Source: Methanobacteriota archaeon (lineage in GTDB: Archaea > Thermoplasmatota > Poseidoniia > MGIII > CG-Epi1). From it: a stretch of 29,835 bases of DNA. A model generated the notes under the pieces. That model was not told where the DNA came from. It made no database searches and saw only the letters and a list, made by a program, of their open reading frames with translations. Position numbers and translations under genes: made by a program. Shown piece by piece: positions 26,301-29,835 of the stretch; position 1 is the first letter of the stretch; each line of letters begins with the position of its first letter. The DNA lies in the NCBI GenBank assembly GCA_014240055.1, contig JAAZXP010000009.1, forward strand, positions 1 through 29,835, given 5' to 3'.

Positions 26301-26550
26301 TGTCAGGAATTCCATCATTATCCATATCAAAGTCATTAGGGTCAAAACCTAGTGATATTTCGTAATCATCAGATAAACCATCTCCATCGCTATCTCTGAA
26401 AGGTTGGTCAGGAATGCCATCTCCATCTTTATCAGATTCAGCCAGAGGGTTTTTTTCTATTGTTGCAGCCCTAGATAGAAATGGAGAATACGGTAATGCA
26501 GTTAAAAGTAAAATAACCACAATCACAGCTTGATATTTCTTTCCACGCAT
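17308..26550 (-). CDS. Giant transmembrane transglutaminase with a long Ca-binding TSP3 repeat array
   Basis: This 3080-residue protein runs uninterrupted for 9.2 kb. Order of parts: signal peptide (1-30); about six calcium-type D-x-D-G-D-G repeats (37-190); a cysteine-rich beta region; a transglutaminase-like domain (about 395-545) with Cys454 in G-K-C-T-N-F-A-S-A-F, His515 in N-G-H-A-Y-A-E-V and Glu531 in F-E-P-T where many homologues have Asp; about 53 thrombospondin type 3-like repeats (569-2055); about eight Ig-like or carboxypeptidase-regulatory-like domains rich in N-x-S/T sequons (2075-2890); one membrane helix (2917-2938); and a cytoplasmic DUF4129-like domain (2950-3065). The transglutaminase-membrane-DUF4129 order is that of TgpA-type proteins of MoxR operons, here hugely enlarged by repeats. 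It is the first gene of the operon. Whether the enzyme cross-links proteins, cuts peptides or binds wall material is unknown. Confidence 0.9.
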   Translation of the reverse strand: MRGKKYQAVIVVILLLTALPYSPFLSRAATIEKNPLAESDKDGDGIPDQPFRDSDGDGLSDDYEISLGFDPNDFDMDNDGIPDNMEMDFWNDLINEDFVPPNMEDLYDCEGDLDGDGISNCMDPDADGDGVTDQEEMMDSDGDGIPDMYENMIDHLDPNNPDSDGDGISDKLDQDPPLPSWAEEMAENNDWTPQPDCNGCSGNPEAFYPLAMLAAVKFTVACTSSNCGEPTANPQYWRTIAKDIYDNGYDETSDKYNRNQWCPAPGCEQYGIESSIIEDPGFWSTGDNEYTYDYLVSNPLVTSEQYEYTITWIMPASGYLSTALYTNSVYIANQVTMDSAFNLKVEGYAQSYQFTMTEYYIPEEVKRAANAPDNFHSKLIELPNFPLRPGPDNDVYDLAASITEGKTTDYEKAEAIMYHLRNNYYYNINGTLTPDGDDYVDYFLFGNPGQDGKCTNFASAFTVLARLNGIPTRYVSGNGPGSVITPEEWKDKGYESSTGYAIPETTRVVTMLNGHAYAEVLLDGIGWITFEPTSSNMCPTCDPNTAATTGEDDNIEGNGTQPGTDYEINDSDDDGLSDEYENGIGTDPFNPDTDGDTIPDGSETGTGIYVNTEDTGTSPLTDDTDDDGLQDDDEILCRLFSLSGKFCSHPLDSDSDNDGLTDGDEYYIHNTNPIDFDSDNDGLLDGLELGISHENPWTDIPHNLQACETKTGGTLTNCKETWQSDEEPESTTDPLDTDTDSDTLEDGEEDTNANGKLDSSETAPDLADTDGGGRSDSEELLTDSTDPRNPDDDINDGDGDGLYDHLEEEIGTDPNNDDSDGDGLNDGDEVTIHFTDPLDDDTDNDGLTDFNEIWGINDCEWTSPLTGVQCDYNEDGLVNELDGTDPLDDDTDGGGTIDGWEIELDDTNPLKDATDDIPADERDTDNDGLSDLEEQTIHFTDMNNNDTDGDGLSDGDEVNLYGTHPNQIDTDSDGLSDYEELNVYSTDPLDDDTDGDGLDDGEEVLSSDEWIYCADENGFCDFEGTKNVRYGIDETWNYQIKTDGTDCTNEVFGDPVPGTTKECYYLNSDGYGTDPNLEDTDGDGLDDGDEINQHGTDPTNTDSDGDSIEDGTEVNTYFTDPANTDSDEDGLDDGDEINIYFTNATNKDTDGDGLEDGNEVNNHDTNPTNEDSDADGIGDGIEISGIFPDCTWVNPITEITCDFNGDGEVNQDDGTDPLEYDSDGGLVGDGVEIYVDESNPLDNSDDDTSDLDQDGDGLTDGQEYVLGTDETNPDSDGDGLEDGDEVNNLTSNPLDADTDGDGLDDGLEVNTYGTNLTRTDSDGDGLSDGDEVNTYGTDPTNTDTDEDELSDSEELNLYETDPTEIDTDGDGLSDGDEVNTYGTDPLDNDTDNDGLTDGNEINTHGTNPNAEDTDGDGLDDGDEINQYNSNPTDTDTDEDGLNDGSEVLNYGTKPDDEDSDDDGLNDGAEIAIHNTDPLDSDSDDDMLNDGLEINTYGSNPLEKDTDEDGLEDYNETEIHNTNPASTDTDGDGLGDYDEVNNYSTHANDYDSDDDGLNDGEERNIYGTDGMDEDSDNDGLSDGYEVNENPAYTDPLEWDTDGGGVGDGVEILTDETNPNNAADDNIAANDDDEDGLTNGEEEVYGSDPNDSDSDDDGLPDGYEVNVVGSSPTDEDTDDDGLNDYVEANITNTEPNNPDTDGDQLNDGEENNTYFTDPLNPDTDGDDLTDYYEINLNSSDPLDPDSDDDGLDDGEEILVHGSDPNDTDSDDDLLNDGEEANTYFTDPTNSDTDGDGLSDYDEINTHLTDPLNADSDGDELNDGEEYNTYGTDPLDFDSDGDGLYDGLEITIGINPLNIDTDGDELSDYWEYIRASQGLNYDASTNDTDGDGTLDGYEDADNDEIANLDEMNGVNGGYVTDPLNKDTDGDTLWDGDEIDPWNIQIDEIDNQYNYPSDPTKIDSDDDLVSDLEEVLPSNDTYNSRTNPKNSDTDGDGLSDYYELFYYWNITGDNDTSQLFYDVQGWNTSDVRDENTDGDNWDDGDLDEENPVYGDFDDDDPPWGSPPSRAGTPEAPPEIVYKDQEFIWSFNMVNISSGEPYVGVLVEAFINETEDYGSPTYKVGQGISDADGFTEVICNVSAIETEIRSGDWIVQLHRPLQFVMHANESKRIIESWSSTIDLKIKGNSSMILNVPSTGASEQTTIITGKLIELDDLDLEGETIDLIFNDETYYEITNEDGSFAIEINLPEAEDQIFELVFKYNGTENITSYYVMKYIRVINASINLSFNEDNENILEMGNTYAIGGSILGDVIEPPTGTVSVQYDNNEVGNIEIIGNQDWEFDFTIPGNASWGETLLTATYLPSEDDNIHPSDVSVYTIIIKGQSSLTIEAVQTGEVCDECLRTNNIKIEGNLTDHNNQSISNMFVNLYFDDNYIGTAETNSEGRYTYSIDLSSENPGTHNISVQLFSSESLLGSSIVSNLSLLATPSLLLDGETKCEGISDDEWMCKSERNKEYTVSGTVIDELGIPIGSVSLEIERDSYIIITTDENGQFNYTTFVDEGQTEIFDIDLTIVANNEMISVRNSLSIIPQTTIIMSVEASNSLRGENTTIKGIITDNGGGPLDNVTVGIHIAQTKYYVQTNALGIFNLNHTLVSNHNIGFENITAIFNETQWYLEAQENTTFRVSGTSSFDSVKITGDWFGGKIVRGGAIEITGILIDDLGNRLEGNITAAIGSEELEVIYTNQSTFIANGIIPENYRNNKTLELNFFGSEYLIGTSYNSDVTILVISNIDFEIEQQTKDLPIYPGDIVNITISLTEDDGSALPASTVYVNTTMYQLTKTNSLVTIENENLNQILTTDENGNILYSFIFPRNGTTVSIDMNYAGGYIKFDEKFEASLFTEIGVSVSITKSPTPVAPFDFKKYIPLFIGIPAALVVTVYYMYWTQKHKYEVRNLIKQMQKELNKDEDYRQIIIKSYHQLLNILSRYGFIKTNTQTVREFTDVMSQALPIPVNTVRLLTSLFEIARYSGIKPKVVDEFGMEMIDGSYNIWCVEAINNLHQIEHELNAGLKEGKVSRFTNVFGMRRK
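20385..24846 (-). repeat. Array of about 53 Ca-binding repeats of 23 codons (69 bases)
   Basis: By hand I count about 53 units matching D-S/T-D-x-D-G-L-x-D-G-x-E followed by about eleven residues ending T-D-P-x-x-x. The commonest unit reads D-S-D-G-D-G-L-S-D-G-D-E-V-N-T-Y-G-T-D-P and three more residues, giving a 23-residue period in its uninterrupted part (units 22-35 and 39-47). Each loop has acidic residues at 1, 3, 5, 9 and 12 like an EF-hand loop, so calcium binding is expected. Units differ from one another at the DNA level, so the array is old or under diversification. Five units carry cysteine-containing insertions. Confidence 0.88.
23355..23530 (-). other. Four-cysteine module embedded in TSP3 unit 15
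   Basis: This insertion of about 60 residues interrupts the repeat array. It has the pattern C-A-D-E-N-G-F-C-D-F-E-G, then V-R-Y-G, then D-C-T-N-E-V-F-G-D-P-V-P-G and finally K-E-C-Y-Y. From memory, similar spacing (C-A-x-E-x-x-x-C-x-F-x-G, V-R-Y-G, C-x-N-x-x-F-G-D-P-x-x-G-x-x-K-x-C) occurs as a small domain in secreted bacterial proteins, some of them acting on polysaccharides. I treat it as a probable carbohydrate- or surface-binding module with two disulfides. Confidence 0.5.
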
Positions 26551-26582
26551 AGGATAAATCTAAACTACTAGAAGTAAGTCAG

Positions 26583-26590
26583 AATATATG
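26583..26590 (-). promoter_or_regulatory. TATA box of the giant-protein operon
   Basis: On the minus strand CATATATT lies 33-40 bases before the ATG at 26550. This predicts a transcript start near 26560 and a leader of only about ten bases. It would drive the whole operon down to 12468. Confidence 0.5.
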
Positions 26591-26601
26591 AGTTAGCCCC
26601 G

Positions 26602-26607
26602 AAAAAA
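26602..26607 (-). terminator. T-run after tRNA-Asp
   Basis: Six T residues on the minus strand follow directly on the encoded CCA end of the tRNA. This is a plausible archaeal terminator. Confidence 0.45.
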
Positions 26608-26685
26608 TGGCGCCCGCGCCGGGATTTGAACCCGAGTCCTCAGGTCGACAACCTGAGATGATAGGCCAGGCTACACCACGCGAGC
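26608..26685 (-). tRNA. tRNA-Asp (anticodon GUC)
   Basis: Read on the minus strand, the acceptor arm GCTCGCG pairs with CGCGGGC (one G-T pair), followed by discriminator G and an encoded CCA at 26608-26610. The anticodon stem TCAGG/CCTGA closes the loop TTGTCGA, so the anticodon is GTC, reading Asp codons GAC and GAT. The T arm CGGGTTCAAATCCCG is canonical. No intron is present. The sequence closely matches the archaeal tRNA-Asp pattern. The surrounding operon encodes extremely Asp-rich repeats, but the placement may be coincidence. Confidence 0.95.
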
Positions 26686-26708
26686 AGGATGCGGGACCAG
26701 AGCCCTTT

Positions 26709-26716
26709 GTATATAG
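26709..26716 (-). promoter_or_regulatory. TATA box of tRNA-Asp
   Basis: CTATATAC on the minus strand is centred about 27 bases before the first base of the tRNA at 26685, the standard archaeal spacing. Confidence 0.65.
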
Positions 26717-26732
26717 GGTTTACGAAGGAATA

Positions 26733-26921
26733 TTACATTCCCATGTTTAATCTGAATGTTGGATTTCCAGCTTCACTATTTCCAAAAAACTCATCACTTT
26801 CACCTTCTTCCATCATGGCTCCCATCAAAACACCAACAGTTTGCTGTAATACTTTTAGCTCACTTTGAAGTTCAGAGATAGTCTCTTGAAGCTTCTTAAT
26901 TTCTTCAGTGTCTGGGGTCAC
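26733..26921 (-). CDS. Small coiled-coil protein of unknown function
   Basis: The 62-residue product begins at a GTG and has one strongly predicted coiled coil at residues 6-42 (I-K-K-L-Q-E-T-I-S-E-L-Q-S-E-L-K-V-L), with hydrophobic residues in heptad positions, then an acidic and glycine-rich tail ending L-N-M-G-M. A TTATAA box centred 25 bases before the start supports an independent leaderless mRNA and hence a real gene. It probably forms oligomers in the cytoplasm. I recognise no family. It lies between etfA and tRNA-Asp on the same strand. Confidence 0.6.
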   Translation of the reverse strand: MTPDTEEIKKLQETISELQSELKVLQQTVGVLMGAMMEEGESDEFFGNSEAGNPTFRLNMGM

Positions 26922-26943
26922 AATTTAGGCATGGACTGGGCCA

Positions 26944-26949
26944 TTATAA
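26944..26949 (-). promoter_or_regulatory. TATA box of the small coiled-coil gene
   Basis: The palindrome TTATAA (GTTATAATGG on the minus strand) lies between the etfA stop and the GTG at 26921, centred about 25 bases before it. Confidence 0.45.
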
Positions 26950-26960
26950 CAGTATCTATT

Positions 26961-27881
26961 CTAATTGCTTAATTTAGATTTTAGTACTGGCACAATGTCG
27001 AATAAATTTCCAATAATTCCGTAATCAGCTACCTTGAATATTGGGGCATCAGGGTCTTTGTTAATTGCAACTATGCATTTTGATCCACTCATACCTCCGA
27101 GATGCTGTATAGCTCCAGAAATTCCAATTGCTAAATATAAATCAGGAGTGACAGTTTTTCCAGTTTGACCTACTTGGTGTGAATGAGGTACCCACCCAGC
27201 GTCTACAATGGCTCTACTTGCTCCAGCAGCTGCATTCAAAACAGATGCTAATGGCCGAATGTGTTCATCATAGTTTTCAGGGCTTTCTAAGCCTCTTCCA
27301 CCACTGACTACAATACTTGCTTCAGTTAATTCTACAGTTCCATTTCCACCTTTTTCGATAGAAACGGTATTAGTCGTTGAATCGGGTATATTTCCTGAGA
27401 AATTTTCAACGGATCCAGACCATGATTCTCCAGCAGGATATGCATTATTCCGTATACTTACTACTATTGAACCTTCAGGATTAGATTTGGCAAGTACTTT
27501 TCCTGCAAATGTAGGTCTTACAAATCCCTCACTTCCAGCTTCTAGGCAATCTCCAAGATATCCCCATCCTAATTCAGCAGCAACTCTTGGTCCTAAGTCC
27601 TTCCCCATTGTTGTAGCTCCCATAAGTATTTTGGTAATACTGTTCTGTTCAACAACTTGGGAAATTACAGATGAAAACTTTACAGGATCATAGTATTCTA
27701 ATTTTTCGTCATCAGCCAGAATTATTTTTGCAGTAGCTAGTTTCATCCCTGCGTCACTAATATTTTTACCTATAACAAGACCAACGACATCACCCATACC
27801 TGCGGCAACAGCAGATACTTGCTGAGAAATATTCTTTATTTCAGTTCCTTCGGCTTCTCCAATAACTAATATTGAGCTCAT
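26961..27881 (-). CDS. etfA: Electron transfer flavoprotein, alpha subunit
   Basis: EtfA binds FAD and, with EtfB, carries electrons from acyl-CoA and related dehydrogenases. At 306 residues it is of normal length. The N-terminal half is the nucleotide-fold domain. The C-terminal FAD domain shows V-V-S-G-G-R-G-L-E-S-P-E-N, then A-A-A-G-A-S-R-A-I-V-D-A-G-W, H-Q-V-G-Q-T-G-K-T-V and I-A-I-G-I-S-G-A-I-Q-H with K-D-P-D-A-P-I-F. These are all FAD-contact motifs of the family. Its ATG overlaps the etfB stop by 4 bases (ATGA) with GGAGG ten bases upstream. It is the last gene of the Fe-S oxidoreductase-etfB-etfA unit. Confidence 0.95.
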   Translation of the reverse strand: MSSILVIGEAEGTEIKNISQQVSAVAAGMGDVVGLVIGKNISDAGMKLATAKIILADDEKLEYYDPVKFSSVISQVVEQNSITKILMGATTMGKDLGPRVAAELGWGYLGDCLEAGSEGFVRPTFAGKVLAKSNPEGSIVVSIRNNAYPAGESWSGSVENFSGNIPDSTTNTVSIEKGGNGTVELTEASIVVSGGRGLESPENYDEHIRPLASVLNAAAGASRAIVDAGWVPHSHQVGQTGKTVTPDLYLAIGISGAIQHLGGMSGSKCIVAINKDPDAPIFKVADYGIIGNLFDIVPVLKSKLSN

Positions 27882-28639
27882 AATACTTTTGCCTCCATTT
27901 TTAGTTTTTCAATTAGTTTATCCACTTTCTGTTCAGGTGTTTCGCCCTCTAAAATTAATCCGCCACCTCTTGCAGGAGGTAATGAGCATTCAATAGTTTC
28001 TACGTCAATATCTTCCGAGGCATTTACATTACGATTTTCGAAAGGCTTACGTTTCGACATCATAATGTCTTTCAACGCTGGGAATCTTACTTTTGTCATA
28101 TCCTTTTGAGCGGTTACCAATACAGGTAATGCAGATTCAATGATTTGTAATCCACCTTCAATTTGTCTACTGGCTGTAATTTTTTCTCCGTTTAGTTCTA
28201 GCTTTGTTACTCCCGAAATATGAGGAATATTTAGATGGTGAGCAACCATAGGTCCCGTAGCCCCTTGATAATAATCAATACCTTGAACGCCACCTATTAC
28301 CAAATCTGCATTAAGTTCTTTTACTGCTTCAGCTAAAAGCTTAGAGTTTGAAGATGGCTTATCTCCTTGGTATTCATCTTGTCGTAAAACAATAGCCTCA
28401 TCAGCTCCGATAGCCATCATTTTCCGTAAGTCTGTGTCAATTCCAGAATTATTAGAGAATAAGCACACAAGTGTAACTTTCCCTCCTACATTTTCCTTGA
28501 ATTGAACTGCTTGTTCGACTGCAAATTCATCATATGGGTTAACCATATACTTGAATCCATCTTCTTTCACTTTTCCATCCACAATTTCCAACCTGGATTC
28601 TGTGTCTGGAACCATTTTGATTAAAACTGCTATGTTCAT
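27878..28639 (-). CDS. etfB: Electron transfer flavoprotein, beta subunit
   Basis: EtfB (253 residues) completes the ETF heterodimer and binds AMP or, in bifurcating forms, a second FAD. The N-terminus M-N-I-A-V-L-I-K-M-V-P-D-T and the segment V-N-P-Y-D-E-F-A-V-E-Q-A are typical. The adenine-nucleotide loop reads G-V-Q-G-I-D-Y-Y-Q-G-A-T-G-P, which keeps the closing T-G-P but differs from the D-G-D-x-x-Q-x-G-P form of mitochondrial-type proteins. The segment L-P-V-L-V-T-A-Q and R-F-P-A-L-K-D-I-M form the family signature region. It overlaps both neighbours by ATGA, and GAGGT precedes its start. Confidence 0.95.
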   Translation of the reverse strand: MNIAVLIKMVPDTESRLEIVDGKVKEDGFKYMVNPYDEFAVEQAVQFKENVGGKVTLVCLFSNNSGIDTDLRKMMAIGADEAIVLRQDEYQGDKPSSNSKLLAEAVKELNADLVIGGVQGIDYYQGATGPMVAHHLNIPHISGVTKLELNGEKITASRQIEGGLQIIESALPVLVTAQKDMTKVRFPALKDIMMSKRKPFENRNVNASEDIDVETIECSLPPARGGGLILEGETPEQKVDKLIEKLKMEAKVL

Positions 28640-29835
28640 GTTTTTACCTCTAAATTTTCTAATAATATCTCAGAAATGTCTTTTACTGGTTTTCCATCGC
28701 CAATACTCTTCAAACCGTCGCTCATCATTGTCATACAGAAGGGACAGCCTACAGCTACTGTGTCAGCCCCTGTTTTTGAGGCTTCTCTTGCTCTGATTTC
28801 GTTAACTCTTTTATCTGCATCTTCTTCCATCCATATCTGTGCGCCACCTCCACCACAACAGAATGAATTAGTACCGTGTCTTTCCATTTCAATTAGATCA
28901 TTTCCTAAAGCACCTCTTGGAGCTTCAGTTTCTCCACCAATACGGCCAAGATAGCAAGGGTCATGGAATGTGACTTTATCTTCAAAATCTTTAATAATTA
29001 TTTTTTCTTTTTGACGTAATTCATTCAAGATTTGAGAATGATGGTAGACTTCATATTTTCCACCAAATTTTTCATATTCCTTTCCGATTGTATGGAAACA
29101 ATGCGGACATGCAGTAATCACTTTCAGTGTCCCTAGGGAATTCATGGTATCTACATTCATTTCAGCCATCATTTGGAACAGGAATTCATTGCCAGCTCTT
29201 CTTGCTGGATCTCCATTACAAGCTTCCATTTCACCTAGTATTGTAAAGTCAACACCGGCTTCTTTCAAAAGCTTGGCAGTTGCGATTGAAACCTTTTTAT
29301 TCCTATCGTCGAAAGAACCAGCACATCCTACATAGAATAAATATTCAGCAGGTTCACCTATTTTTATGTCCAATCCTTCAGCCCAATGGGCTCTTGTATG
29401 TGCACCTAAACCCCAAGGATTAGAATTGCGTTCTAAATTATTAAATAAGTTTTGAAGTTCCTCTGGAAATTCAGAGGCTTCCATTACTAAGTGTCTTCTT
29501 GTATCTGTAAGTTTTGGTACATGTTCAATATGAACTGGACATGCTTCTACACAGGCATAACAGGTTGTACATGCCCATATTGCATCAGGAGTAAATCTTT
29601 GAACAATGTCTTCTTCAGGTACATTACCAGAAAGAAGTGAAGTTCCATGCTCTTTACCATAATTCTTTATGTCCATAATAATTTGCATAGGGTTTAGCGT
29701 TTTCCCACTATTGTATGCAGGACAAACATCTTGACATCTTGCACAAGCCGTACAGGCCCATCCATCGGATAATTGCCTCCATGTAAAATCAGTAAACTTA
29801 TTGACACCTAAAGTCAAATTATCAAAGTCCAGGTC
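28636..29835 (-). CDS. EtfD-like Fe-S oxidoreductase (HdrD-type, CCG domains), cut by the right edge
   Basis: The visible C-terminal portion should pass electrons from EtfAB to a membrane carrier. Numbering from a TTG at 29817, it has two 4Fe-4S ferredoxin clusters (Cys22/25/28/32 and Cys83/86/89/93), then two CCG-type domains. The first holds V-G-C-A-G-S, E-A-C-N-G-D-P-A-R-R-A-G-N-E and A-C-P-H-C-F-H. The second holds H-D-P-C-Y-L-G-R, F-C-C-G-G-G-G and V-G-C-P-F-C. The frame stays open past the TTG to the window end (D-L-D-F-D-N before it), so I call it partial: relatives encoded beside ETF begin with a NarI-like membrane domain, which would lie outside the window. The C-N-G-D-P-A-R-R form of the first CCG motif is typical of the ETF-linked branch. 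It overlaps etfB by ATGA. Confidence 0.88.
   Translation of the reverse strand, partial: DLDFDNLTLGVNKFTDFTWRQLSDGWACTACARCQDVCPAYNSGKTLNPMQIIMDIKNYGKEHGTSLLSGNVPEEDIVQRFTPDAIWACTTCYACVEACPVHIEHVPKLTDTRRHLVMEASEFPEELQNLFNNLERNSNPWGLGAHTRAHWAEGLDIKIGEPAEYLFYVGCAGSFDDRNKKVSIATAKLLKEAGVDFTILGEMEACNGDPARRAGNEFLFQMMAEMNVDTMNSLGTLKVITACPHCFHTIGKEYEKFGGKYEVYHHSQILNELRQKEKIIIKDFEDKVTFHDPCYLGRIGGETEAPRGALGNDLIEMERHGTNSFCCGGGGAQIWMEEDADKRVNEIRAREASKTGADTVAVGCPFCMTMMSDGLKSIGDGKPVKDISEILLENLEVKT

Noticed and set aside
29815..29817. TTG at 29817 as the true start of the Fe-S oxidoreductase
   Set aside because: The frame stays open to the window edge, no ribosome binding site precedes the TTG, and relatives next to etf genes have a long N-terminal membrane domain.

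Overview
The window looks like part of the chromosome of an archaeon, most likely an uncultured marine euryarchaeote of the Group II/III (Poseidoniales-like) lineage. The lines of evidence are an archaeal 7S SRP RNA, an archaeal-type tRNA-Asp, archaeal NadM and CoaD nucleotidyltransferases, a UPF0147 protein, a beta-CASP RNA nuclease of the archaeal CPSF kind, TATA boxes about 25 bases before several start codons, AT-rich DNA, and very large acidic calcium-repeat surface proteins. The lineage is an inference; no 16S gene is present.

Layout. 1-64 is the tail of an unknown gene. 129-2475 holds an Hsp20 chaperone (+) convergent with a serS-nadM pair (-). 2524-5011 holds hutI, an overlapping gene of unknown function and the SRP RNA (all +). 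5030-7692 is a minus-strand cluster with the haem lyase gene ccmF and two small membrane-protein genes. 7736-12471 runs on the plus strand: coaD, a UPF0147 gene, an 868-residue surface protein and a beta-CASP nuclease. 12468-26550 is a 14-kb minus-strand operon. Its first gene encodes a 3080-residue transmembrane transglutaminase carrying about 53 calcium-binding repeats, followed by a DUF4350 protein, a MoxR ATPase, a DUF58 protein and an eight-helix membrane protein. 26608-26685 is tRNA-Asp. 26733-26921 is a small coiled-coil gene. 26961 to the right edge is an electron-transfer cluster: an EtfD-like Fe-S oxidoreductase (cut by the window end), EtfB and EtfA.

How the genes work together. 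Two membrane energy systems are visible: maturation of cytochrome c (CcmF), and transfer of electrons from acyl-CoA dehydrogenases through EtfAB to a membrane Fe-S oxidoreductase, presumably onto quinone. HutI suggests histidine catabolism, which fits a heterotroph. The 14-kb operon is a MoxR/DUF58/transglutaminase envelope system. Its transglutaminase has grown into a giant Ca-binding cell-surface protein, and I regard this as the most remarkable element of the window.

Gene starts show two modes. Genes at the head of transcripts tend to lie about 25 bases after a TATA-like box (leaderless or nearly so). Genes inside operons overlap the previous stop by 1 or 4 bases and often carry GGTGG or GGAGG before the start.
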